64,000 bases of DNA from Eublepharis macularius (GCF_028583425.1 NC_072807.1:29951001-30015000), one strand, 5' to 3'; positions 1 through 11,284 are shown, counted from the stretch's first letter. A program made the numbers and translations. Notes: generated from the letters alone by a model not told the origin.

Positions 1-132
1 TCTACTCGGGTTCTCCAGGGCCTTAGAAAGGGGTCTTTTATATCACCCTCTTTTTAACTGAGGGTGCTGGGCTCGAACCGGAGTCCTTCGGCATGCGAAG
101 CAGATGTTCTACCAGTGAGCCAGAGACCCTCC
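1..132 (-). repeat. tRNA-derived SINE, cut by the window edge
   Basis: Read on the minus strand, this starts near 132 with a pol III A-box-like stretch (CTCACTGGTAGAACATCTGC) followed by a B-box-like GGTTCGAGCCC. Both are hallmarks of a tRNA-derived SINE. Related copies occur at 58565-58785 and 63297-63460. The 3' part continues out of the window. Confidence 0.6.
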
Positions 133-833
133 CTGTTATTGAACTCGTTAAAAATTAATTGCAGAAACTCAACTTATATTATGTCACTGCTCCTTTGGAA
201 AAGGGAGCTCATTTTGCAATTTTAATTGAACAAGATTGATTGTCCTCTCACGGCATCCAACTTCCGTAAACGAGAACAAAATCCTCGTAATACCTTTTAT
301 GAGGTCCAAAATTGGAACAAAACATTGCGCACATTTTCCAGCTTGCCAATGTTGGAAGAGGAGGATCCGGCGCTGTCTCTCTCCTCAGGTTTCAGAGGGG
401 GACAAACCAAAGAGTTAGAAAGATAGAGAGGTCAGGGCACTCTGTTTACTGTTTACCATTGTTTACTGCTCTGACTGTCCTTTAATATGCATATTGCTAT
501 TCTCAGGATTTCCTCCTCCTGACTTCCTCCCTCCCTCTCTCTTCTCTTCCTGGCTTTGTCCCAGGCAACACCTCTCTCCTTCTCCTCCCTTCATCTTGGC
601 AGCATGGATGCAGTTTTCGTACATAAATGTTTGTTGGATGAAAACAAGAACACCTAGCCAATTTATGTGGTGTTACATGCCCGCTATACGCTCGAAATGC
701 TTCCTGTATATCATCTCAGAAATCCTGAATCAACTCTGTCAGGTAGGCCAATATTATTATCCCCGTTGTTCAGATGGTTGACTGAGGTATAATAGCTTTC
801 CAAAAACTACATGGTAAATTTATTACTGATCAC
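133..833. other. Intergenic, no gene seen
   Basis: Both strands carry only short open frames with no recognisable protein family and no splice-flanked homology. The stretch has pyrimidine-rich tracts around 520-600 but no clear repeat boundary. Confidence 0.5.
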
Positions 834-1059
834 CAGGGCTTTTTTTCAGCTGGAACGCAGTGGAACAGAGTTCCAGAACATCTTGAAAATGGTCACATGG
901 CTGGTGGCCCCGCCCCCTGATCTCCAGACAGAGGAGAGAGGGCAATCTAAACTCCCCTCTGTCTGGAGATCAGGGGGTGGGGCCACCAGCCATGTGACCA
1001 TTTTCTCCGAGGGCAACCCACTGAGTTCCACCACCTCTTTTTCCAGAAAAAAAGCCCTG
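834..1059. mobile_element. hAT-like foldback MITE (CAGGGCTTTTTT family), copy 1
   Basis: The element begins CAGGGCTTTTTT and ends AAAAAAAGCCCTG, so its tips are inverted. It is flanked by 8 bp direct repeats, CTGATCAC (826-833) and CTGATCAT (1060-1067), which differ at one base. An 8 bp duplication with CAGGG-type ends is typical of hAT transposons. The interior is palindromic: GAAAATGGTCACATGGCTGG on the left is repeated in reverse complement on the right, so the transcript would fold into a hairpin. No coding capacity is visible. Other copies are at 5132, 13010, 58210 and 59590. Confidence 0.85.
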
Positions 1060-1184
1060 CTGATCATATACTTGACCCAATGGCCTTTCATGTCACCTAG
1101 GCCAAACTTGATATGATTGGGGAGGTCCGCGCACTTCTGTCATTCATTCATGTTTAAAGTGCGAGGGTTTATTGACATATTGAG

Positions 1185-1300
1185 TTAGGCTGAGAGAGAG
1201 TAACGGGCCCAACGTCACCCAGTGAGCTTCCAGGGCAGAGAGGTAATTCAAACCTGGGTCCTAATTTGACACTAATTACTACCACACCATGCTGGAAATT
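1185..1300 (-). repeat. tRNA-derived SINE fragment
   Basis: Read on the minus strand it carries a B-box-like CCCAGGTTTGAATTACC, then text for gaining 'tgggtgacgttgggcc' and 'ctctcagcctaac'. The same order is seen in the better preserved copies at 5560, 7225 and 36645. It is diverged and both ends are uncertain. Confidence 0.55.
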
Positions 1301-1967
1301 ATCAGCCAATACTTTAGCTTCCACTAGCGTATAATGCAGGTACCAATAATGCATTTACAGCACACAACTATGCCCATTTTTAGCATAACTTCATTGTATG
1401 TCATCTGTGATGTAAAATTAATCTATGCTAGCATGTAGCTTGTACAGGTCAACTGCATTATCAGCCTTACATCTACAATAAGCCCATAGATTTGAACCGC
1501 TGAAGATTCAAAAGAAAGTGTTGGGGGAGACATTGGTAATTTTCCAGTACATTACTTGTTTACTCTGAATATTTCCCTGGTGAGAACATGTTCCTCCATT
1601 GTGCATATTGTATAGGAGGGCCGTATGCAAGCAAGAGATTTTAATTCTCAAGTCACCTTTAACCATTGTGTTTGGTATTTTTAAACTCCCTTCTTTTCTT
1701 CCCCCAAGTTGAATACACAGCTGTAAGCCTGTATGCCATGCCCCGTAAGGCTCATTGTGATGGAAAAGGTTAACACATTTAAAAATAAAAAAGTGAAATC
1801 CTAAACAGATTCCTGAGATTAAAATAGCAGGCTTTTTTGCACTGCTGACGTTAACCGGAAAGTGGACAGGATGTCTACCACACACATCCCTCTACAATGG
1901 ATTAGTGGTGAGCAAGCAGACTCCAAGGAGCTGAGTGACATTTATGCTTGGGAGACATTAAAATAAA
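1301..1967. other. Intergenic, no gene seen
   Basis: A minus-strand open frame of 125 codons at 1508-1885 has no motif I recognise, no conserved composition and no splice context. I read the stretch as non-coding. Confidence 0.45.
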
Positions 1968-1974
1968 TAGCCCA

Positions 1975-2083
1975 GCTAGCAAAAAGGGCAAAGATGAAGC
2001 AGTGTACTGGACCTCTAGCTAGCAAAAAGGGCAAAGATGAAGCGACGTCATGCACATTTAATAGAGCGAGAGGTCCAGTACAG
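1975..2083. repeat. Local direct and inverted duplication
   Basis: The 26-base unit starting GCTAGCAAAAAGGGCAAAGA occurs at about 1975-2000 and again at about 2018-2043. Between them is a 13-base GTACTGGACCTCT, whose reverse complement AGAGGTCCAGTAC recurs at about 2070-2082. The direct and inverted copies are interleaved, which looks like a small template-switching event rather than a dispersed repeat. Confidence 0.7.
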
Positions 2084-2319
2084 TATGCATAAAGCATTGG
2101 GGTTGACCCACTTAAAAGTAGCACATTTTTCTGCCCCACCTAGGTTTTGCCCCGCTCCTTGTTCCTAATGCCATATCACATAGCATTGGGTATTGCTATT
2201 GTTACATATATTTCACGTCGTTTTATTTTATTGTTGCTTTAGTGTATTGCAAAACTGCTTTGAACACTCTCTTTGTGGCACAAAAATAGCACATTTAAAT
2301 AAAGAAAAATGTGTTTACT

Positions 2320-2570
2320 TTGAAATAATTCCCACTGAATTCAGTGGGACTTGAAATGCAATCCTATGCACACTTATATAGGAGTAACGCCCACTGTGCT
2401 AAGCTTCAGTTACTTCCAAGTAAACATACATAGGACTGGGCTGTTCCTAGTTAGTGTGGTGAGCATTACACCCTAAGAGTGCAATCCTGTACAGAGTTCC
2501 TCCATTCTAAACTCATTGATTTCAATGGACTTAGGCTGGCCTACCTCTGCCTAGGATTGCAATGTCAAAG
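2320..2570. repeat. Diverged palindromic repeats of the GCAATCCT family
   Basis: Two adjacent old copies carry GCAATCCTATGCA or GCAATCCTGTACAG, then CATTGATTTCAATGGA, then an inverted tail (GGATTGCAATGTC). Sharper copies of the second type are at 22989-23076 and 50976-51062. I infer ancient MITEs. No coding capacity is seen. Confidence 0.5.
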
Positions 2571-3480
2571 CCCAGTAGATTCCATTGGGACAGAGAAGCA
2601 TGTACTTCCATTTATCCCTACAGATTTCAATACTTAACTTTTCCAAAGCCTCATTACAGTTAGCACTAACCCTTCACAACATCTTAAAAGCACATTTAAA
2701 AACACTGTACAAAGAAAAACCCTCTTCTTTTAAGTTCTAGCTATCCGAACGCAGGTCCAGTTCAAGTTGGACTGAATGCCACAAGATTTTCCTGAAATTC
2801 CCACTCACCCAGGGCACAGTGTAATACTTTGGAAAGACTGGACAATCACAAAATATCAGGACATTACAGGTTCTGAGACTATAGAACAATGGAATGTATT
2901 TAATAATGGTTTCTAAGGAGGGAGGAGAAAGAGCGAAAATCAAAGCAGCATTATTAAATTTTGCTATGCAATTCTAAGCATAGGATTTTTGTAGCGCTGA
3001 CCTGAACAAAAGGTGCTGAAGGGATGGGTGAACTAGAAACAATAAAAGCATTATACAGGCTACAACTCAACCTTAAAGGGCTAGTTAAAAGGGAGTACAA
3101 GGTTACAGCATGGGAATATTATGGAGAATACAGCAGCTACATAATGTAATGGGGAAATGGATGGCCGATTAATCAAATTCTATGCTAGGAAGGATGCCAA
3201 GGAAACCACCCATACCTAGGTGTAGCAAAAATGTCAGCTTGCCAGATGCTGGGTTATGACTTAGATTTGACCTGGGGATTTCCCCCCCCCCCCCACCATG
3301 AAAGCCTAACTGTGCAATTCTAAATTCTACTGTGAGGAAGAGAACGGAGGTGTGATCACATGAAAGTATAACTGGGCATTATTCATATTAGAAGCAAAAA
3401 AAAAAGAAAAATAATAATAATTGGGAGGGACCATTGTTATATAGCATTTGCCACGAAGAAAAACTTAATAACTACACTCG
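2571..3480. other. Intergenic, no gene seen; C homopolymer at 3282-3294
   Basis: No reading frame in this stretch is convincing. A run of about 13 cytosines ends near the ATG-like text at 3298, and there is an A-rich run near 3400. Confidence 0.5.
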
Positions 3481-3481
3481 T

Positions 3482-3625
3482 ATAACACTCTTATATACAG
3501 CTGGGGGTCTGGGTGAGTGGCTTCCCCAAGGCCACCAGGTATGCTCATGGCAATAGTGGTCTTTGAACCACAAGAGCACTGATATGGAACCCAAACACTT
3601 AACCACTACGCCACAGCAGCAATTT
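3482..3625 (-). repeat. tRNA-derived SINE, diverged
   Basis: On the minus strand an A-box-like GTGGCGTAGTGGTTAAGTG is followed by a B-box-like TGGTTCAAAGACC, then by the trailing text common to the other tRNA-derived SINEs here. The copy is old. Confidence 0.6.
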
Positions 3626-3822
3626 GGAAGGTACTTGTTGTGCTGAATTATGGAAACAATAAGAATTCAAGGCTCTTTGGCACTACCGAGATAAGGGCAG
3701 ATTCTGAAAGTTTTCTTGACCCTATCAAGACACAAAGTTGATATTTTGCAACCACTTTGTCATAAACAATCCCCACAGAGCCTGGTTTTGTGCATGACCC
3801 TCAACGGGAAACTGTCTTTAAC

Positions 3823-4178
3823 TAGAGATGGGCACGAACCCAGAAAACGACGGTTCTTTGCGGTTTGTGGTAAGTCGTGTTTCACGAACCACGAACCGGC
3901 ATGAAATTGCCCAGTTCGTGAACTGGTTCATTTGGTTTGTGAATACATCACTTCCAGGGCAGTAGAAAGTCTGCAGAAAGCCCATCCCCACCCCTCCAAT
4001 GCCTAGGAAACTGATTGATCGGCACCAGGCTGTCTGCAGTGACGAACCAAATGAACCGACCTAAAAATCATTGTGGTTCATCAGAAATGCCCTTCGATGA
4101 ATCACTGGTTCACGAACCAAAAAACCAGCCCGGTTTATGACGAACTTTGGTTCCTATTTCAGTTTGTGCCCACCTCTA
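3823..4178. mobile_element. hAT-like MITE with TAGAGRTGGGCAC ends
   Basis: The left end reads TAGAGATGGGCACGAACC. The right end is the inverted GTTTGTGCCCACCTCTA. Flanking 8-9 bp direct repeats are TCTTTAAC on the left and GTCTTAAC on the right, an imperfect match. The interior has repeated ACGAACC/GGTTCGT motifs in both orientations. A related, more diverged element sits at 49478-49794. Non-autonomous; no coding capacity. Confidence 0.75.
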
Positions 4179-4310
4179 GTCTTAACCCAACCCAAAGCAT
4201 ATTGCTTTAACAGTATCAAGACAGCAAAATATTGACCTAGCAGCTGAAGCTCTTGTCTTGCCCTGGCACTGTAGTTAGGATCGACAACTGGGAAGTCCCT
4301 GCTGTCCCTA

Positions 4311-4515
4311 GGGTTGCCAGCCTCCAGGTAGGGGCTGGAGATCTCCTGGAATTACAGCTGATCTCCAGGCCATAGAGATCAGTTCCCCTGAAGAAAATAG
4401 AAGCTTCAGATAGCATTATACACTGCAGTGGTCACTCCCCTCCCCAACCTCTGCCCTCTCCAGGATCCATCCCTTAAATCTCCAGGAATTTCCCAACCTG
4501 GAGCTGGCAACCTTA
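4311..4515. repeat. Interspersed repeat, GTTGCCAGCCTCCAGG family
   Basis: It runs from AGGGTTGCCAGCCTCCAGGT to CCCAACCTGGAGCTGGCAAC, with near-inverted ends and internal AGATCTCCTGGAATTACAGC. The same family recurs in either orientation at 9450-9677, 31915-32085 and 44150-44335. Inverted ends suggest a MITE, but I cannot name the family. Confidence 0.65.
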
Positions 4516-5004
4516 GCTGTCCCTTTAAGAATTCAAGAGAAAAGATGTCGCTTTTGCATTGGCCATATTGCTCCCTTTTCTCATCCTTCTTGCTAGGGGT
4601 GGGGGGAGAGACGAAATAATTGTTGCTTCAGCAGATGGAATAGGAGGGTAAGCAAGCCCCCTCCCCCATGCAGAAGGAACAGGGTGGGCAGTACAGCAGC
4701 TGCATTCTCTCTTACCACTTTGGTGGGGGACCTTTTAAAGTAGTGGGAGGATCTCCCAGTTGACAGACAGCAACCCTGGATGCAATAGCCTTTGGTCTTC
4801 ACCTGCTGTAGCAAGCAGATGCTTTGAAACACGCAGGAAAGGCATGTGGGAAAATGGAAGTCTGCTAAAAATATGGGCGGGAGCCTCGGTTCCTGAGCCA
4901 TTTCTTTGCTCCACAGTTCTTAAAACAAGTTCTTAAAACAACTTGTGCTTCAATATGGTGCCCAACATGGTTCAAAACACGCTGTGCATGCCTAAGGAGA
5001 AACC
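4516..5004. other. Intergenic, no gene seen
   Basis: A 102-codon minus-strand frame at 4593-4901 shows no domain or splice context, so I treat it as chance. No repeat boundary is clear. Confidence 0.45.
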
Positions 5005-5540
5005 CGAGGTGCTCAGTGGTTCAGTGGTTTGAATCCCACTCCTGCCATGAGCTCAGTAGGTGGCCTTGGGTAAGCCACTCCTCTCAGCCCCAGCTCCCCA
5101 GCTGTATTGTGGAAATAATAACAACACTAACCAGGGCTTTTTTTCTAGGAAAAGAGGTGGTAGAACTCAGTGATGGAACTCAGGACTGCACAATGAGGTC
5201 ACTTTGGGTTCGTTGGAACAAGGGGGAGTTTTTAAAAGTTTAAATAGCCCTCGGTGAAAATGGTCACATGGCCAGTGGCCCCAGCCCCCTGATCTCCAGA
5301 CAAAGGGGAGTTTAGATTGCCCTCCGCACCCAGCTGGGCATGGAGGGCAATCTAAACTCCCCTCTGTCTGGAGATTGGGCCAGGGCCACTGGCCATGTGA
5401 CCATTTTCAAGAGGTGCCGGAATTCCGTTCCACCACATTCCAGCTGAAAAAAAGCCCTGACTCTAACTTGTTCACTGCTCTGGGTGAGACATTAATCTGT
5501 CTAGAAGAGTGGTATATAAGCGCAGTTATTACTGTATTCC
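5005..5540 (+). repeat. SINE split by a MITE (5132-5459)
   Basis: The left half (5005-5131) has B-box-like TTTGAATCCCACTCC, then GGCCTTGGGTAAGCCACTC and GTGGAAATAATAACAACAC. The right half (5460-5540) carries on with CTCTGGGTGAGACATTAATC and GTGGTATATAAGCGCAG, the usual tail of this type of SINE. The MITE therefore landed inside an existing SINE. Confidence 0.6.
5132..5459. mobile_element. hAT-like foldback MITE (CAGGGCTTTTTT family), copy 2
   Basis: It begins CAGGGCTTTTTTTC and ends GAAAAAAAGCCCTG. Flanking 8 bp repeats are ACACTAAC (5124-5131) and ACTCTAAC (5460-5467), one mismatch. It has the same palindromic core as the copy at 834 plus extra central sequence around 5178-5250, so it is the longest of the five copies. 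No coding capacity. Confidence 0.82.
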
Positions 5541-5559
5541 TCCAGTCAGATTGTGTGTA

Positions 5560-5700
5560 GTGGTTAACTGGGTCTCCCAGATTCAAACACCCACTCTGAC
5601 AAGAAGCTCAGAGGGTGACCTTGGGCCAGTCGTACACCCTCTGCCTAACCTACCTCCCAGGGCTGCTGTGAGAATAAAACGGAGCAGAACGAGAACGACA
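5560..5700 (+). repeat. tRNA-derived SINE
   Basis: A-box-like GTGTGTAGTGGTTAACTGGG, B-box-like AGATTCAAACACCCACTCTG, then GACCTTGGGCCAGTCGTACA, CTGCCTAACCTACCTC and GTGAGAATAAAACGG. This is the standard order for the main tRNA-derived SINE family of the window. Confidence 0.7.
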
Positions 5701-7224
5701 CAAGACCCAAATGAGGTCCCCTCCTATACAGGCTCAGGTAGGGGAAACGGAGGCTTCTCTTTAAAGCTATACACAATTACAGCATGCTCTATACTGTTCA
5801 GACCTCATGGATTTCAAGCATGCAGGTGCCACAAGAGAGTCACCTTGCAACAGAAAGACCATTGCACAAATGCCATTTACGGCAACCCTCTTTGGCAGCT
5901 TCCTTAGAAGTAACTCACAGTTACTAAACAGAGTTACGTTCTTTTTTTGCTTGGATTTATAAGCATGCAACTGTTTGGGATTGCGCTGTCAGCTACAGGG
6001 ATACATTGGGAAAGCAAACAGAATCCTCCAAGTCCAAGGTGGTAGAACAGAGTGGGTTATAGAACAGAGATAAGGCCAAGTTATAAAGCTGGCTCTAACT
6101 GAAGATTCCTATCATGTGGCCTAACAGCCGTTCCTTGCTTGGGGAAGCAGAAACTGCCTTTGCATTTAAGAAATGGTTCTGAGCCTGGGAAGAATTACCC
6201 TTCCTAGTTTCTTCCCAACATATTACCTACCACAGTGCTCAAATCTCTGCTTTCTGCTTCATTTCAGGTTGCTCATGGATGGTGGAAGCCGTCGCCCTCT
6301 TCAAAGTGTTGATTTCAGTCAGGAGTCAACAGCACAAACACTAACAGCTGTGTGTCTTCACTTAATTACATTCACACCACCAGTCTTTTCCCAGGAGGCG
6401 AATGGGGGAGTAGGCCCAGACCTGAGTTTGCAAAGTAATTTAAGCTTAAAAGGAAGACTTTCTGTAGGGTTGCTCATGCTGTGTGGTGCAAAATAAGCAA
6501 GCCAGGAAATTAAAAACCTATCACTCCATCCACTGTTAAATGATTTTTTTTAAAATGGGATGTCAGCCTCCCATTAGAATTTCCTGAGTTTGTTGAGTGG
6601 CATGATATTGCTGCTGTTAAAACACACTCAACATTTAGGACTTGCCTTCATTGAAATGTCAGCTTAAATTAAGACTGCAATAGTGAGAAGTAAGTTTGGA
6701 GGGGCATACGCTTTATGGACTGCAACAGCTACCTGAATATTTATATAGGGTTATTAGGGTCAAGGTAGATGTTGCACATAGATGCAGGTACCTTTGTCAT
6801 TATTTTTTTTTAATTTGAAAAGCAGCCTTAGGAGACTGCAGTCAGGAGTAGAAAAGAGGCAGGAAAAGCTGACTTATACAAAGTCTGTATTGTCTACTCT
6901 GGCAGCAAAGAGTATGTGTACATAGCCCTTTCCCCTGCTGCTTTTTCATCTAAAATCACATCGCAACTTGCTTTTCCTCTGCAGGGTTGAAGTACCTTCT
7001 CCCCCTACCAATTCTTCCACACAATTGCAGCTGTTCATCATTTAAAAAGTACAGGAAAAATAACTCACACCTCCATCAGACCCATATTTGCTTACCTTTG
7101 GTAGAACTGTTGCATCTTGGTTCTTACAGCTGTTGTACACATGGAGGTCCCATGGTCAGTCAAGGTCTACTCTGACAGTTGCTCACCAATGTCTCAGGCA
7201 GAAGCCTTACAAATCACCTGTGAG
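5701..7224. other. Intergenic, no gene seen
   Basis: Open frames at 5509-5907 and 6173-6496 are short, partly repeat-derived and without recognisable domains. No exon-like block with flanking splice signals was found. Confidence 0.45.
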
Positions 7225-7430
7225 CTGGCACGGTTATTATGGTTAGTGTTGGACGAGAACAAGGGAGACTCAGGTTTGAATCCCCACTCTGCTATGGAAG
7301 CTAGGTGACTTTGAACTAGTCACACACTCTCGATCTAACCTACCTCATATGGTTGTTGTAAGGATAATGGAGGAGGGGGAGCAATGTTGGGTTCCTGTTG
7401 GGGAAAAAAGTGAGCTAAAAATAAAAAAAA
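7225..7430 (+). repeat. tRNA-derived SINE
   Basis: A B-box-like GGTTTGAATCCCCACTCTGC is followed by GTGACTTTGAACTAGTCACA, CGATCTAACCTACCTCATA, TTGTAAGGATAATGGAGG and a 3' GTTGGGGAAAAAAGTGAGC. It is one of the more complete copies. A second SINE fragment in minus orientation may adjoin at 7431-7495 (GAATATGGGAAGTCCCAGG on the minus strand). Confidence 0.65.
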
Positions 7431-7495
7431 CACAATCCTGGGACTTCCCATATTCAAAGCAAATGTGCTACCACTAAGCCATGTTCCATCCCTGT

Positions 7496-8849
7496 TTTGT
7501 ATATTTGTGCCTGTACCCTTCTAACATATTCTGGGAATGTGTGCCCCATGTTTAATATTATTGTGGACTTTCTGCCTCAGGCACCAAAATGTTTTGTGTC
7601 CGCCCCACCTGCTATGCAGATGCAGTTTCAAAATGGCCTCCTCATTCTAGGCTGCCATTTTGTGTAAAGTGACCTTCAATTTTCCACATTCTCAGAGGAA
7701 AGGAAAATATTTCTCTTTACCGCTTTAAGAATTTGTGAAGATCTAGCCACAGGGCACATTTGTTACTTTACCTTTCTCTCTATTAAATAGAACTCAGGTA
7801 AAGAAAGGAAGTTTATAAAGCCTCACGCCACAAAATGGGTGGTCTTCACAGATGTAGCCAGTGATTCTCAAAAATAAATTTTTTCCACAACTAATCTAGT
7901 ATTGTCGTAGGGATAAGGAACATGTGCAGAATAACTTGCCTCAGGGAGACCTATTGAAGTGTCAAAGCATTCTTAACCTCTGTTGTATGTGTTTATATAT
8001 TTCTAACAGTATACCATTGTATATGACCTAGTGGGAAAGTTCAAAGGAGGAGGGGAAAGGATTTTTTAGCTGCCTACTAATAGATGAGAGACTACTCTAA
8101 AGAAGATGGAAAACAGTTGTTCAGCCTTCACTGCCCTGAAGGTTAAAGACTGTTTTCCACATTATATTTTTACAACACCCACAACTCACCCCGGGTGTCT
8201 GAAATGTCACCTGAGAATGGCTAATATACATCACTGCCCCAAAGCTGGCGAAAGACCCACAAGTGTCTCAGGAGGGGTGCTGCAATGCAGATCAGCAAGT
8301 AGGGTATTCAAGTTTCCAAAACCTGAGGGAGGGTAGTTTCCTGCCCCCCTCCCAAAAAATCCCAAACATTTGGAAACGTTTCATGTTTTCAATGATAGTA
8401 ACTAAAAGGCGCATGAGATTGGGAGTACTGCCAAACCCAGCAGCCGCTTTCTGAGTAACCATTCACAATAAGCCTATTCAGCCAGGAGACAGCTTTTCTG
8501 AGGGGAAAATTTTTAACTGCTTGAATCACATTAGGCCTACGCTAGAGGACACTGGAGACAGTGTCTCACATCCCGTCAGGGTGCTTTGGTTTGCGGATGC
8601 TCGGATTCAGAAAAGCACCCAGCCACAGGCCTGATTCATAATGGTTAGGTTGCTACAGAAAAGCAATCCTCGCGTGGACTAGGGCTCACGTTGCATCATT
8701 AACGCATGCAAACACTTTTGCACACCCAATGGGTGACTCCCTAGAATTTGTCGTGTATTCTGCTCAGTCCTCCAGACCTTTTTGTTACAGAAGCCTTCCA
8801 GAGCCAACTCTGTCCATTTTGGCGGGAAAGCAGTCTCCCTTTCCCACAT
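7496..8849. other. Intergenic, no gene seen
   Basis: Short frames at 8106-8336 and 8263-8454 show no family resemblance. No repeat with clear ends was recognised. Confidence 0.45.
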
Positions 8850-8980
8850 ATCTGAGGAAGGGAGCTGGACACTCAAAAACGTATACCTTGGAAATCTTGT
8901 TGGTCTTTAAGGAGCTACTGGGCTTGAATCTTGCTTTTCTACTGCAGAGCAACACAGCTACCCACCTGAAACTCCCTTCC
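8850..8980 (+). repeat. Interspersed repeat, AAGCTCATACC family
   Basis: Carries CTGAGGAAGGGAGCTGG, ACGTATACCTTGGAAATC, TTGGTCTTTAAGGAGCTACT and CTACTGCAGAGCAACACAGC. The same word order recurs at 21650, 36060, 49880 and 56905, each time ending near GACCAACACAGCTACCCACC. The family is dispersed but I cannot classify it. Confidence 0.6.
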
Positions 8981-9449
8981 AGAGGTTTGTGCAACTGGTC
9001 AAACAGACTATACATGTCCGGAGGTGAAATGTGTATTTTTGTTGGTAGTGATTGTTGCATAAACAGCCTTTTAAAAGGCCAACAGAAATATTTTTTTCAA
9101 ATTTCTCTCCCTCCTTCCCTCTCTAGACAGAAACAAGATTACTGGTACAAACAACAGATAATAAGAATGCAGTACAAATAACAGATAAAGCAGGGAATGC
9201 TGTCTCAACAAAGGGAAGTGGAATAAAACCATGAACCTAGTTTACTCATGAGGTGAATACCCCTGGACTCCAATGTTTCAGAAGCATGTGGGACAGCCAA
9301 AAGTGCTGTTGGTCTGTGCTCCAAATTCGTGCAAAATGACATCTCTACATGAATAGGGGTGTTTTTTTTGGCTGCCTCAGTTCTCAAGAGAGCAGAATTT
9401 CAAGGCACTGCTAACATTGACATTGAGGCCTAGTATGCAATGGACATGG

Positions 9450-9677
9450 TATAGGGTTGCCAGCTCCAAGTTGGGAAATTCCTGGAGATCTGGGGTGGGG
9501 GGGTGAAACCTGGAGAAAGTGTGGTTTGGGGAGGGAAAGGACCTTGGCATGGCGTAATTCCATAGAGTCCACCCCCCAAAAGTAGCCATTTTCTCCAGGT
9601 CAACTGATCTCTGTGGCCTGGAGACCAGTTGTAATTCCGGGAGATCTCCAGGCACTACCTGGAGGCTGGCAACCCTA
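9450..9677. repeat. Interspersed repeat, GTTGCCAGCCTCCAGG family
   Basis: Runs from GGGTTGCCAGCTCCAAGTTG to CTACCTGGAGGCTGGCAACC, the reverse orientation of the copy at 4311. Ends are inverted, and the interior has a G run followed by CCTGGAGAAAGTGTGG. Confidence 0.65.
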
Positions 9678-9937
9678 ACATGGTACCTGGAGTCCAGCTC
9701 TACCAGAAGCTTAGCATTGGTTGTGTGAAAGCATGCAAACCAGCTCTTTAGAGTGTATGTATGTACATGCGAGAGAGTTAATAGCCAGTAGCATACACAA
9801 TGCTAAAATGTGTTACTGTTTCTTGCCTCATTTATCTTCACAACCACCCAGTAATTTAGTTCTGAGTGTTATAAGGGGGGAAAATAAAGTGCAGAAGAAG
9901 TACAGATTTGGTTATGGCCAACTATTGAATCTAGAAT

Positions 9938-10035
9938 GGAGAAGGCAAACTTTGCAGTGCCATTCTCAACACCCTTCTAAGCCCATGGATTTCAATGCGC
10001 TTAAAAGGGTATAATTCTACTTAGTATGGCACTGT
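9938..10035. repeat. Old palindromic repeat of the GCAATCCT family
   Basis: TGCAGTGCCATTCTCAACAC at the left is balanced by TAGTATGGCACTGTTGG at the right, around CCATGGATTTCAATGCG. It is a diverged relative of the copy at 22989. Confidence 0.45.
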
Positions 10036-10245
10036 TGGTCTCAGCTGGAATCTGAACATTTCTATGCACCAAGCTCTCTCGTGGCCCCTCAATCTGTTAT
10101 AGGGAAATTGCTGTGGAGAGTGGCCTCATTTGAAGCACTGAGGTATACAATCACACAAGCAGGCCAATCATACCAAAAGACAGAGAGAGGGAGACTGTTG
10201 TTTTATAACAACCACACACTGCTTCATTCCAGAGGGATAGCCTTG

Positions 10246-10370
10246 ACAGTTTGTTACGGCAAAAACAACAGAGAGTCTCATGACACCTTAAAGACTAAAA
10301 GATTTATAAATCTTACTCAATAATAAATCTGTTGCTCTTTAAGATGCCACAGGAATCTCTTGTTTTCACA
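10246..10370. repeat. Probable fragment of the AAGCTCATACC repeat family
   Basis: Contains CATGACACCTTAAAGACTAA and GATGCCACAGGAATCTCTTG, which resemble the 'gaccaacaagat...ggtgcc' parts of that family. Weak and diverged. Confidence 0.35.
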
Positions 10371-10710
10371 TAGAACTTCCTCAAGGAACAAACACAATGA
10401 AAAGTAAATAAAGATAATCTCTGCCCCTCAAAACACAATTTCTATTGAAAAGCAGAAACTAGTTTTGAATATGAGAAAAGGCACAACTTTGTATGCTTTC
10501 TCTTATAGGTTTGCTTTTTTAAAAAACCCTACTAAGTTTGCTGATCTGGTGTAACAAGTAAGAACCTGTAACCAGGCATTCTTTCATTTACCTGCGTTCT
10601 TTGCAGAACACCTGTTGTTATTCACAACCACCTTGTATTTTGGCCTGCCTCAGCTCGAGTATTGTCAGCCATCTGTGGACCCTCATGATCACAACTTACT
10701 ATTTGTCTTT

Positions 10711-10712
<2 letters not shown>

Positions 10713-10749
<37 letters not shown>
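10713..10749. repeat. (CA)n microsatellite
   Basis: About 18 uninterrupted CA units on the plus strand, read directly. Confidence 0.97.
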
Positions 10750-10750
<1 letters not shown>

Positions 10751-11284
10751 CTGTTTTTCAGACTTTGAGGTCCTTCTCTCTTATTCTGCTTCTTACTCGA
10801 GAAATCGTCTTCCAGCTCTTAACATCGCAATTGCTGAATACTGATTTCTGGCTCCAAACTGTACTTCCTACAACAGAAGGGAGAAGGCCAGAAATAGGTC
10901 TCACCTGAGCCCTTCTAACTGAAAACTTTCTTTGGCATCCTTGAACTTTACAGGCCTGGGGTGGGGGAATGACACATTAAGACAATCATTTCCAGATCGC
11001 CCATAAGCCGAGCACAGATTGACTACACTGAATTCAGTTTGCTAGCACTGTGGAGATGAATGATTATGTATTTGCATGCTTTCTAGAAGAGCTCAAAGGA
11101 TCAAGTATGTTTAGACTGGCAGGGAGGGAACCCCATTGCCTGTTTTCACATATATAAAGGGATTTCTGAAAAGAAAGAGAAATTAAGGATTGTTTGTCAT
11201 CTCCCACTAAGGACAAGGTTCAAAGGAAAAGGTTTTAATTAAGGAGAAATCATTGAGGTTGCCTGTCTACCTTCATTCCATCAC

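Noticed and set aside
1508-1885. 125-codon minus-strand frame
   Set aside because: No recognisable family and no splice sites or neighbours that would support an exon.
5509-5907. 132-codon plus-strand frame
   Set aside because: Much of it is SINE sequence, and the remainder has no known domain.
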